Assembly: GCF_001552555.1 (NCBI RefSeq)
Contig: NZ_BCRK01000024.1
Span: 1-48,279 of the forward strand
DNA from: Nocardiopsis trehalosi NBRC 14201
Lineage (GTDB): Bacteria; Actinomycetota; Actinomycetes; Streptosporangiales; Streptosporangiaceae
Direction: 5' to 3'
DNA length: 48,279 bases
This document shows, piece after piece, positions 16,002 to 23,044 of this stretch; the first letter of the stretch is position 1; each line of letters starts with the position of its first letter. Made by a program: the position numbers and the translations under genes. The notes below the pieces were generated by a model. That model was not told the DNA's origin, did not search any database, and worked only from the letters and a program-made list of their open reading frames with translations.

Positions 16002-16784
16002 TCAGCCGAGGATCTCGACCGGCGTGCCGACCGGGAGGTTCTCGGCCATCCAGGTGATGTCGTCGTTGGAGACGCGGATGCAGCCGTGGCTGATCTGCTG
16101 CCCCAGCGCGTCGGGGTCGTTGGTGCCGTGCACGGCGAGCTGGCCGGGGCCCCCGGCGAAGGTCTCCAGCGTCTCGGAGTGCCCGCTGAGGCCGAACGCG
16201 TAGGCGCCGTAGTCGCCGTCGGGGTCGGAGGGCTGGAGCAGCTCGGTGAAGTAGTACCGGCCGGGCGGGGTGGGCGTCTCGCTCTCCCCGGTGCCGATCT
16301 GCCCCGACCGGACCTCCTCGCCGCCGTCGAAGACGGTGAACGTGAACGCCTCGGGGTCGACCTCCAGCCGGAACGTGGTGGCCGACAGCTCGACGTCCTC
16401 GGCCTTCACCCACCCCGTGCTGCCGTTGGGCCGCACGGGGAGCAGCACCTCCAGCCAGTCGCCGGCGTTCTGCTGCACCAGGAACGCGCGGTCGGCGCCG
16501 AAGTCGTTGGGGCTGGCCAGCGTCTCCTCGACCTCCTCCCCGCCCTCCTCGGCGTAGATCTCGATCTCGTCCCCGACCGCGGTGGCGATCTCGGCGGGGG
16601 CGGCGCCGTCGGCCGGGGCCTCGGCCGACGCGTCCCCGCCCGCGCCGCCGCCGTCGTCCGGCGCGCCGGCCGGAGCGGACTGGCAGGCGGTGAGGGCGGC
16701 CAGGGCGGCCGCCGCGGCGAGCGGCGGCAGGAGCCGGCGGGCGCCCGTCCGGGCGTCCCGCGCGGCGAAGGGAAGTCGGTACAT
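16002..16784 (-). CDS. L,D-transpeptidase lipoprotein (YkuD family)
   Basis: The 260-aa protein has a twin-basic signal and lipobox LTAC (Cys about residue 34), then an acidic linker, an SH3-like strand region (about 70-125) and a YkuD domain with HGTNDPDALGQQISHGCIRVSNDD, where His and Cys are catalytic. It cross-links peptidoglycan 3-3 or anchors proteins at the outer membrane face. It is divergent from the two-component system with a 243-bp gap, so it may be a target of that system. The SD (GGA) is weak. Confidence 0.88.
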   Translation of the reverse strand: MYRLPFAARDARTGARRLLPPLAAAAALAALTACQSAPAGAPDDGGGAGGDASAEAPADGAAPAEIATAVGDEIEIYAEEGGEEVEETLASPNDFGADRAFLVQQNAGDWLEVLLPVRPNGSTGWVKAEDVELSATTFRLEVDPEAFTFTVFDGGEEVRSGQIGTGESETPTPPGRYYFTELLQPSDPDGDYGAYAFGLSGHSETLETFAGGPGQLAVHGTNDPDALGQQISHGCIRVSNDDITWMAENLPVGTPVEILG

Positions 16785-16948
16785 GAGGGGAGTCCATCCG
16801 GCATCGGTTCCGCGGCGGCCGGGACCGTCCGCGTCTGCGGGGGGAGGCGCCCGGCGGTGATCCGCCGGACACCACGAAGACTGGCCGAGGATTGTGAAGG
16901 TCCCGTGTGCCCGTTGTGTGCGTCCGGTGTTCGCGCCGTCCGGGCGCG

Positions 16949-16954
16949 TACGAT
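16949..16954 (+). promoter_or_regulatory. possible -10 box of the two-component operon
   Basis: TACGAT at 16949-16954 with GTGTTC 16 bases upstream is a plausible promoter about 75 bases before the GTG of the response regulator, within the divergent gap 16785-17027. Confidence 0.35.
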
Positions 16955-17027
16955 CGAGCCGCCCCCGCGGTCCCGGCCCCTCCCCCGGCCGTCCGGACCG
17001 CCCCCGATCGACGGAGGGACCCCCCGC

Positions 17028-17741
17028 GTGTGCGCGCACGTGCTCGTCGCCGAGGACGACGTGAACCAGGCCGAACTCATCCGGCGCTACCTGGAGCACG
17101 AGGGGCACGCCGTGTCCGTCGTCCACGACGGCCGGGCCGCCGTGGAGGCGCACCGGCGCAGCGGCCCCGACCTCGTCGTGCTCGACGTGATGATGCCGGT
17201 CATGACCGGCCTGGAGGCGTGCCGGGTGCTCCGCGCGGAGTCCGACGTCGCCCTGCTCATGCTCACGGCGCGCTCCACGGAGGACGACCTGCTGACGGGC
17301 CTCGACCTGGGCGCCGACGACTACGTCACCAAGCCGTTCAGTCCGCGTGAGCTGATGGCGCGGGTCCGCACCCTGCTGCGGCGGTCCCGCCGCGCCGCCG
17401 CCCCGGAGCCCGAGGACCGGACGCTGCGCGCCGGCCCGCTGGCCGTCGACCCGGACCGGCACACCGTGCACCTGCGCGGGACCCCGGTCGGGTGCACGCC
17501 TGCCGAGTTCCAGCTCCTCGCCGCCCTCGCCGAGCGGCCCGGACGCGTGTTCACCCGGGCGCAATTGCTGGAGCGCATCCACGGCATCGACCGGTTCATC
17601 ACCGAGCGCACCATCGACGTGCACGTGAAGAACCTGCGCAAGAAGCTGGAGGCGCAGCCGCGCCGCCCGACCCTCATCCGCACGGTCTACGGGGTCGGCT
17701 ACAAGATCGACGGGTCCGCCGATGGCGCGCGCCCGGCGTAG
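17028..17741 (+). CDS. OmpR/PhoB-type response regulator
   Basis: The 237-aa protein has a receiver domain with the acidic pair VAEDD (residues 8-10), phosphoacceptor D53 in VVLDVMMP, Thr in LTAR and Lys in TKPFSPREL, followed by a winged-helix OmpR C-terminal domain (FITERTIDVHVKNLRKKLE, IRTVYGVGYKI). The GTG at 17028 has GGAGGG 11 bases upstream. It overlaps the histidine kinase gene by 20 bases. With the divergent L,D-transpeptidase, control of envelope genes is a reasonable inference. Confidence 0.92.
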   Translation: MCAHVLVAEDDVNQAELIRRYLEHEGHAVSVVHDGRAAVEAHRRSGPDLVVLDVMMPVMTGLEACRVLRAESDVALLMLTARSTEDDLLTGLDLGADDYVTKPFSPRELMARVRTLLRRSRRAAAPEPEDRTLRAGPLAVDPDRHTVHLRGTPVGCTPAEFQLLAALAERPGRVFTRAQLLERIHGIDRFITERTIDVHVKNLRKKLEAQPRRPTLIRTVYGVGYKIDGSADGARPA

Positions 17742-19839
17742 GGCCGGGCACCGGGGGGCCGCGCGCCCCCCGCGCCGGGGCGCCCTGCGGCACAGCCTGC
17801 TCGCCCGCGTACTGGCCAGCTCCGTCCTGGTCGCGGTCTGCTCGGTCCTCGCCACCGCGTGGCTGGCGGTGCAGGGCACCTCCGAGTCGATCAGCTCCCA
17901 GCAGGGCGAGACCCTGGCCGTGGACACCCGCATCCACGACGCCCTGGTCGGCTACGCGGCCGCCCACCCCGAGTGGGACGGCGTGCAGGACGCGGTCGAC
18001 GACCTGGCCGACGAGACCGGGCGCCGTATCGCGCTGACCACGGAGAACCGGCGGCTCCTCGCCGACTCCGCCGAATCCGGCACCCCGCTGCCCGCGCACA
18101 CCTCCTCGGTGGTCGACCCGCTGGCCGTGGACGTCACCTTCGCCCCCGACGACACCGACCGCATCGACCACCGTGCGGTCGGGCCGTTCGCCCTCGGCGG
18201 CGAGGAGCGCACGCGGCTGGCCGAGGCCGCCAAGGACGTCGCCGCCTGCCTCACGGCCGCGTACGGCGGCGAGATCGAGGTGGCCGACACCCCCAGCGGC
18301 CGCCCGGCCTTCGACTGGGACGGCGCCGAGCCCGACGCGTCCGCCTTCGCGGACTGCAACGGCGACCTGCTGCTGGCCCCGACCGCGAGCGAGGAGGAGG
18401 CGCTGGACGACCTCAACGGGCGCATCGCGGACTGCCTGGAGCCGCACGGCCTGCAGGCCGTCTACACCATCGACGGCCTGACGGGCACGGGCACCGTCGC
18501 CCCCCGCCCGTCCGCCGAACCGCCGGGGGCGCAGGCCGACGAACACCGCCCACCCGCCGAACCGCCGAACCTGCCCGACGAAGGGGTCGGACAGCCCCCC
18601 GAGGCGTCCGCGCCGGCGGACCCCCCGGAGCAGGACGCGCCCGGCGACCCCGGAGCCCAACCGTCGTACGCACCGGGGGGCGAGGTCCCGGAGGGCCTGC
18701 CCGAGACGACCTCCCTCCCCACCCCCGACGACGGGTCGGCCACGGACACCCCCGACGAGGAGGACCCGGCCGCCCCGCCGCTGACCGCCGCCCTCGACGC
18801 CCGGACGGCGGCCTGCGTCGACGCCGCCCGCCGCGATCAGCTCGACCCCTACGTCGCCCCGGCGGCCCTGCTCTTCATCGACGACCCCGCCGCCAGCCCG
18901 GCGCAGGACATGGCGCTGTCGCGCGACGGCCTGCTGCGGGTGTCGGGGGTGGTGCTGCTGGTCCTGGTGCTGACCGTGGTGGTGAGCGTGGCGGTGTCGA
19001 TGCGGCTGATCCGGCCCGTGCACGCCCTCACCGACGCGGTGCAGCGGATGCGCGGTGGGGACGCGTCGACGCGGGTCGCGGTGCGCGACGCGGGCGAGAT
19101 CGGGCGGCTCGGCGCCGCGTTCAACGAGATGTCGGAGCACCTGGAGCGGCTGGAGGAGCAGCGCAAGGCCATGGTCAGCGACGTGTCGCACGAGCTGCGC
19201 ACCCCGCTGAGCAACCTGCGCGGGTGGCTGGAGGCGGCGCAGGACGGGGTGGCCGAGCTCGACCCCGAGCGCATGGCGATGCTGGTGGAGGAGACGCGGC
19301 TGCTCCAGCGCATCATCGACGACCTGCGCGACCTCGCCCTGGCGGACGCGGGCAAGCTGCGGTTGTCGCCGGAGCGGGTCGACGCGGCCGACCTGGTGGC
19401 GCAGGCGGCGGCGAGCCACCGGCTGGCGGCGGAGTCAGCGGGGCTGCGCCTCGTCACCGACGCCGAGGAGGGGGTCGTGCTGTACGCCGACCGCACCCGC
19501 GTGCTCCAGGCGGTCGGGAACCTGCTCGGCAACGCGCTGCGGCACACCCCGGCGCCCGGGGAGGTCACCGTGCGGGCGCGGGGCGAGGGCGACGAGGCGG
19601 TCATCGAGGTCGCGGACACCGGGGTGGGCATCGCGGCGGACGACCTGCCGCACGTGTTCAGCCGGTTCTGGCGGGCGGAGAAGTCCCGCAACCGCAGGAC
19701 GGGCGGCAGCGGGCTGGGGCTCGCCATCGTCCGCAACCTCACCGAGCTGCACGGCGGCCGCGCCACGGTCACCAGCACCCCGGGCGAGGGCTCCACCTTC
19801 ACCCTCCGCCTGCCCCTCGCCGGCCCCCCGTCGACGTGA
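17722..19839 (+). CDS. sensor histidine kinase with very large Pro/Asp-rich extracytoplasmic domain
   Basis: The 705-aa protein has a basic N-terminus, membrane helix 1 (about 27-47), an extracytoplasmic region of about 355 residues, helix 2 (about 404-428), HAMP, HisKA with SHELRTPLSNLRG (H490) and HATPase with N-box NLLGNALRHTP, G1 DTGVGIA and G2 TGGSGLGLAI. The sensor has a structured part (50-250), including two Cys in AACLTAAYGG and FADCNGD, a disordered Pro/Glu/Asp linker (about 255-350), then TAACVDAARRD before helix 2. Most OmpR-partner kinases have sensors of 100-150 residues. Cotranscribed with the response regulator. Confidence 0.92.
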   Translation: MARARRRAGHRGAARPPRRGALRHSLLARVLASSVLVAVCSVLATAWLAVQGTSESISSQQGETLAVDTRIHDALVGYAAAHPEWDGVQDAVDDLADETGRRIALTTENRRLLADSAESGTPLPAHTSSVVDPLAVDVTFAPDDTDRIDHRAVGPFALGGEERTRLAEAAKDVAACLTAAYGGEIEVADTPSGRPAFDWDGAEPDASAFADCNGDLLLAPTASEEEALDDLNGRIADCLEPHGLQAVYTIDGLTGTGTVAPRPSAEPPGAQADEHRPPAEPPNLPDEGVGQPPEASAPADPPEQDAPGDPGAQPSYAPGGEVPEGLPETTSLPTPDDGSATDTPDEEDPAAPPLTAALDARTAACVDAARRDQLDPYVAPAALLFIDDPAASPAQDMALSRDGLLRVSGVVLLVLVLTVVVSVAVSMRLIRPVHALTDAVQRMRGGDASTRVAVRDAGEIGRLGAAFNEMSEHLERLEEQRKAMVSDVSHELRTPLSNLRGWLEAAQDGVAELDPERMAMLVEETRLLQRIIDDLRDLALADAGKLRLSPERVDAADLVAQAAASHRLAAESAGLRLVTDAEEGVVLYADRTRVLQAVGNLLGNALRHTPAPGEVTVRARGEGDEAVIEVADTGVGIAADDLPHVFSRFWRAEKSRNRRTGGSGLGLAIVRNLTELHGGRATVTSTPGEGSTFTLRLPLAGPPST

Positions 19840-19986
19840 CCCCGTCCCGCCCTGGACAGCACGGGCGGGGAGGACCCCGGGCGGGAGCACGAAGTGGTCG
19901 CGGTTCCGGTCGCGGCGCGGCAGGGGCGGGCGGGTGTCGGTCATGGGTGCCTTCGCGGGAGGTTCGCGGGGTGGGACGAAGGGGCT

Positions 19987-20016
19987 GGTGGGCCGGTGCC
20001 GCCGCACCGGCCCACC
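19987..20016 (-). terminator. hairpin terminator of the anti-sigma gene
   Basis: Perfect 13-bp stem GGTGGGCCGGTGC with loop CGCC, 14 bases past the stop of the anti-sigma gene; it could also stop readthrough from the kinase gene. Confidence 0.65.
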
Positions 20017-20029
20017 CCGGGTCGGAGGG

Positions 20030-20437
20030 TCAGAGGGTCAGGTGGGGGGCACGGTCGGGGGCGCCCCTGCTCCAGTCGAGGAAGAAGAAGACGCCCGGCC
20101 GCGAGGGCAGGAAGCCGGTCATGGTGCAGACGGCGGCCACGAGCCGGAGCCCGCGCCCGTTCTCGTCGTCCGGTCCGACCTCGGGGATGCGGGGGGCCGT
20201 GGGGCCGCCGCCGTCGCAGCACTCGACGTAGAGGGAGGTCGGGGAGACCCCGGCGTCCAGGCGGAAGCGCGGTCCCGTGCTGTGCCGGACGGCGTTGGTG
20301 GCGACCTCGCTCACCGCGAGGAGCGCGTCCCCGACAACGGACGCCGGGGTTCCGGGATGGAGCAGCGCCCGCACCCAGTCCCGGGCGTCCCGCACCCGCT
20401 CGGGCTTCGCGGGGAACTCGACGGTATGGCACCTCAT
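20030..20437 (-). CDS. ATP-binding anti-sigma/regulatory protein (RsbW/AbaA-like)
   Basis: The 135-aa protein is a single HATPase_c domain of the RsbW type: LLAVSEVATNAVRHSTG (N-box), VECCDGGGPTAPR (G1 region) and ENGRGLRLVAAVC (G2). Such proteins bind sigma factors or anti-anti-sigma factors. It is divergent from an XRE gene followed by two DUF397 genes, the arrangement of the Streptomyces whiJ/abaA loci that affect development. GGGAGGTG precedes the ATG at 20437; an open frame further upstream lacks family similarity. Confidence 0.88.
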   Translation of the reverse strand: MRCHTVEFPAKPERVRDARDWVRALLHPGTPASVVGDALLAVSEVATNAVRHSTGPRFRLDAGVSPTSLYVECCDGGGPTAPRIPEVGPDDENGRGLRLVAAVCTMTGFLPSRPGVFFFLDWSRGAPDRAPHLTL

Positions 20438-20625
20438 CGCCCACACCTCCCACACACCCGCCGATTCCCCCGCCCGAAGAGCACATAGGGGCGCACCCGA
20501 CGCCGAGTTTGAAATAGGGTGGTTCGCGTCATCAGCACTCCTGATGCTGTTGGCCATGGCCCCGGACCGTTCTGAGCGGTCGCGGGGCTCCTTTCGGCCA
20601 GATTCCGGGAGTCCGCTCGCCACTT

Positions 20626-20656
20626 CCAGTGGTTGACCAGCACTGGGGCTTTTTTG
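20626..20656 (+). terminator. intrinsic terminator-like hairpin with T6 tract
   Basis: CCAGTG pairs with CACTGG over a 9-base loop and is followed by GGC then six T. A T-run is conspicuous in this genome. It points rightward in the gap between the divergent anti-sigma and XRE genes, where no annotated rightward gene ends, so it may terminate a small RNA starting within about 20440-20600. Confidence 0.5.
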
Positions 20657-20662
20657 GTGATG

Positions 20663-20694
20663 CTTGTACAACAAGGGAGCAGGCATGTAAAAAT
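20663..20694 (+). promoter_or_regulatory. promoter and inverted repeat of the XRE gene
   Basis: CTTGT-ACA-ACAAG (20663-20675) is an inverted repeat containing TTGTAC as a -35 candidate; TAAAAA (20688-20693) lies 18 bp downstream as -10. The +1 would be within a few bases of the ATG at 20702, which has no SD, so near-leaderless translation and autoregulation are likely. Confidence 0.5.
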
Positions 20695-20701
20695 TTGGCT
20701 C

Positions 20702-21508
20702 ATGACGGAAAAGGAGCTGCCCGACTGGGTAGGTTTCGGCCGCGAGGTGCGCCGTCTCAGGCAGCAAGCAGGGAAGTCACTCGACACCCTCTCCCGGCAG
20801 GTCAACCTCTCCATCGGTATGCTGTCGAAGATCGAGCGCGCAACGCGCGCACCGAAAAGGGACACCGTTGGAAAACTTGACCAAGCGCTTTGTACAAACG
20901 GCGCTCTCCTGCGCCGATGGGCGGACACCACGAAGGCTGTCGCCGATCCTGCCTGGTACCGACGCGTTGAGGACGCGGAAAAGGCGGCGGTGGAAATTCG
21001 GCTCTATCACCCATCCCTGATACCGGGACCTCTTCAACTGCGGGAGTACGCCGAGACGGTTCTGCTCAACGGGCGCCCCCTAGACCCTCCAGAGACGATC
21101 ACGGCCCTCCTGGCGTTGAAGGCGGCACGAGCGGAACGGCTCCTTGCCCCTGGGCCCCCGGTCGTGTCCGCTGTCATCCCAGAGCTTGTGGTCCGGCAAT
21201 GCATCGGTACGCCGGAAACCGCGACCCAACAACGGCGCCACCTCTTGGCGCTGGCAGAATCAGGAGCGCTGAGCTTGCAGATCATCCCAACCGGCCCACC
21301 AGCGGACATCGGGCTGTCGGTTGGAGCCTTCGACCTGCTGAGCTTCATGGACCGGCTCCCTCTCGTACACGCGGAGCACGCGTGTGGCGGGGAACTGATC
21401 GATGATCCACAGGAGGCTCAACGGATTGTCAGCGTGCATGGACGCATGCAAGCGTGGGCCCTCTCCCCAGCGGATTCGATCGACTTCATCAAGAGTGCAG
21501 GAGTGTGA
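20702..21508 (+). CDS. XRE family regulator with DUF5753 (WhiJ-like)
   Basis: The 268-aa protein has an N-terminal helix-turn-helix (VRRLRQQAGKSLDTLSRQVN, SIGMLSKIERATRAP) and a C-terminal DUF5753 ligand/partner domain from about residue 85 (YHPSLIPGPLQLREYAETVL, HRYAGNRD-equivalent, and the end AWALSPADSIDFIKSA). This is the WhiJ-type regulator class paired with DUF397 proteins. A+T content is higher than in neighbours, which is common for these mobile-like regulatory modules. The DUF397 gene follows after 4 bases. Confidence 0.9.
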   Translation: MTEKELPDWVGFGREVRRLRQQAGKSLDTLSRQVNLSIGMLSKIERATRAPKRDTVGKLDQALCTNGALLRRWADTTKAVADPAWYRRVEDAEKAAVEIRLYHPSLIPGPLQLREYAETVLLNGRPLDPPETITALLALKAARAERLLAPGPPVVSAVIPELVVRQCIGTPETATQQRRHLLALAESGALSLQIIPTGPPADIGLSVGAFDLLSFMDRLPLVHAEHACGGELIDDPQEAQRIVSVHGRMQAWALSPADSIDFIKSAGV

Positions 21509-21512
21509 CCGT

Positions 21513-21689
21513 ATGTTGAGCAACGACTGGAAGAAGTCGTCCCGGTCCAACGCCGGAGGAGCCTGCGTCGAAGCCCGCAGCGACACGGCCCAGGTGTGGG
21601 TCCGGGACACGCAGAACCGCGAGGGGGCAACACTCGCCGTCCCGGCCCGGGAGTGGATCGCCCTCCTCAACGACCTCGACCACATGTGA
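21513..21689 (+). CDS. DUF397 protein, copy 1
   Basis: The 58-aa protein shows the DUF397 signature W-K-x-S-x-x-S at its start (DWKKSSRSNAGGACVEARSD) and VRDTQNREGATLAVPAREW later. DUF397 proteins act with the adjacent XRE/WhiJ-type regulator, probably as antitoxin-like or regulatory small partners. AGGAGTG precedes the ATG. Four bases separate it from the XRE stop, so they are cotranscribed. Confidence 0.9.
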   Translation: MLSNDWKKSSRSNAGGACVEARSDTAQVWVRDTQNREGATLAVPAREWIALLNDLDHM

Positions 21690-21735
21690 AGAACGGCCCT
21701 GGCCACCGCCAGGGTCCTTCCGTTCGGAGGCAGCG

Positions 21736-21909
21736 ATGACCGATAACTGGCATAAGTCCAGCTACAGCGACGGCAACGGCGGCCAGTGCGTCGAGGTGGC
21801 GGAGGGGCCGATCACGTCGGTTCGGGACACGAAGAACCGCGAAGCGGCCACGCTCGCCGTCCCGGCTCGGGAGTGGATCGCCCTCCTGAACGACCTCGAC
21901 CGGCTGTAG
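21736..21909 (+). CDS. DUF397 protein, copy 2
   Basis: The 57-aa protein (start ATG 21736, GGAGG 6 bases upstream) begins MTDNWHKSSYSDGNGGQCVE and ends with WIALLNDLDRL, nearly identical in its second half to copy 1 (VPAREWIALLNDLD), also at DNA level. It is a tandem duplicate of the gene at 21513 and completes the anti-sigma/XRE/DUF397 module. Confidence 0.9.
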   Translation: MTDNWHKSSYSDGNGGQCVEVAEGPITSVRDTKNREAATLAVPAREWIALLNDLDRL

Positions 21910-22050
21910 ACCGGCCACGGCCCGACTATCCGGGTCGTGTCACCCGGGCACGCCCCGCTCCCCTGCACGGCGGTAAAGGGGCGTGTCCGTGCGGGTCAAG
22001 AAGGCTCGCACCCTGCCCCGATCCGGGGTACTTGTGGCACGATTCGTCAC

Positions 22051-22500
22051 GTGACCAGCACGCCCATGCCGGAGCAGCGGCTCAGTGACCTCGTCCGGCT
22101 GCGCCGTGTCCGGGACCGGATCGACCGGGAGTACGCGCAGCCGCTCGACGTCGAAGCGCTCGCGCGCGGCGCCAACATGTCGGCCGGGCACCTCAGCCGA
22201 CAGTTCCGGGCCGCCTACGGCGAATCGCCGTACTCCTACCTCATGACCCGGCGCATCGAACGCGCCATGGCGCTCCTCCGCCAGAGCGACCTCAGCGTCA
22301 CCGACGTCTGCTTCGCGGTCGGCTGCTCCTCGCTCGGCACCTTCAGCACCCGCTTCACCGAACTCGTCGGCGTGCCGCCCAGCGTCTACCGCCGCGAGGG
22401 GGCGCGCGCGACCGAGGGCATGCCGGCGTGCGTCGCCAAGCAGGTGACCCGACCCGTCAGGAATCGAGAAGCGCCGGCGCGGACCCGCGAAATAGCGTGA
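22051..22500 (+). CDS. short AraC family regulator, copy 1
   Basis: The 149-aa protein is essentially only the AraC/XylS double helix-turn-helix: LARGANMSAGHLSRQFRAAYG, YLMTRRIERAMALLRQ and DVCFAVGCSSLGTFSTRFTE, VGVPPSVYRRE. There is no effector-binding domain. GTG 22051 is used; ATG 22066 is an alternative. Its 3' end contains the operator and -10 box of the following VOC gene, whose start lies 5 bases beyond the stop. It is paralogous to the AraC at 27506, and both probably activate the VOC genes through the motif described at 22457. Confidence 0.88.
   Translation: MTSTPMPEQRLSDLVRLRRVRDRIDREYAQPLDVEALARGANMSAGHLSRQFRAAYGESPYSYLMTRRIERAMALLRQSDLSVTDVCFAVGCSSLGTFSTRFTELVGVPPSVYRREGARATEGMPACVAKQVTRPVRNREAPARTREIA
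22457..22498 (+). promoter_or_regulatory. AraC-type operator and promoter of VOC gene 1
   Basis: TCAGGAATCGAGAAGC (22457-22472), then exactly 20 bases, then -10 TAGCGT (22493-22498), 7 bases before the ATG at 22506. The same arrangement occurs at 27921-27962 and, on the other strand, 27433-27392. No SD precedes the ATG, so the transcript is probably leaderless. Confidence 0.7.
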
Positions 22501-22505
22501 TCTGC

Positions 22506-22916
22506 ATGGACATCACCATTCACGAGACCTTCCTTCCGCACAACGACGCCGACGCGGCTCTCGCCTTCTACCGCGACACCCTGGGCTTCGAACTCCGCAA
22601 GGACGTCGGCTACGACGGGATGCGCTGGCTCACCCTCGGGCCCGTCGGCCAGCCCGACACCGCCATCGTCCTGCTCCCGCAGGGCGCCGACCCCGGCCTC
22701 ACCGACGACGAGCGCCGCACCATCACCGAGATGATGGCCAAGGGCACCTACGCCGCCGTCAACCTGGCCACCTCCGACCTGGACGGCACCTTCGCCAAGA
22801 TCCAGGCCGGTGACGTCGAGGTCGTGCAGGAGCCGACCCAGCAGCCCTACGGCATCCGCGACTGCGCCTTCCGCGACCCGGCGGGCAACCTGGTCCGCAT
22901 CCAGCAGAAGTCCTGA
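22506..22916 (+). CDS. VOC family protein (glyoxalase/bleomycin-resistance fold), copy 1
   Basis: The 136-aa protein has the paired beta-alpha-beta-beta-beta modules of the vicinal oxygen chelate family: DITIHETFLPHNDADAALAFYRDTLGFEL, RWLTLGPVGQPDTAIVLLP, and the end YGIRDCAFRDPAGNLVRIQQ. Members bind a metal or a drug; the reaction is unknown here. It is about 70% identical by eye to the VOC protein at 27970, and is controlled with the adjacent AraC regulator. A strong hairpin follows. Confidence 0.88.
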   Translation: MDITIHETFLPHNDADAALAFYRDTLGFELRKDVGYDGMRWLTLGPVGQPDTAIVLLPQGADPGLTDDERRTITEMMAKGTYAAVNLATSDLDGTFAKIQAGDVEVVQEPTQQPYGIRDCAFRDPAGNLVRIQQKS

Positions 22917-22940
22917 CCCTCCGGGGCTGGCCGACAGCCG

Positions 22941-22983
22941 CGACAGGCGCGGGCGCCCCGGCCACCGGCGCCCGTGCCTGTCG
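22941..22983 (+). terminator. hairpin terminator after AraC-VOC pair 1
   Basis: A 17-bp stem with one mismatch (CGACAGGCGCGGGCGCC against GGCGCCCGTGCCTGTCG), loop of 9 bases, 24 bases after the VOC stop. Confidence 0.65.
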
Positions 22984-23044
22984 GACCCGACCCCTACGAT
23001 GCCCGGGGGCCCGCGTCGGCGCCTCCGCGACAGATGGAGAGACC

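Noticed and set aside
21961-22050. AraC motif upstream of AraC copy 1 (GTCAAGAAGGCTCGC at about 21995)
   Set aside because: Only partly matches the 16-bp operator and no TAGCGT lies 20 bases downstream.
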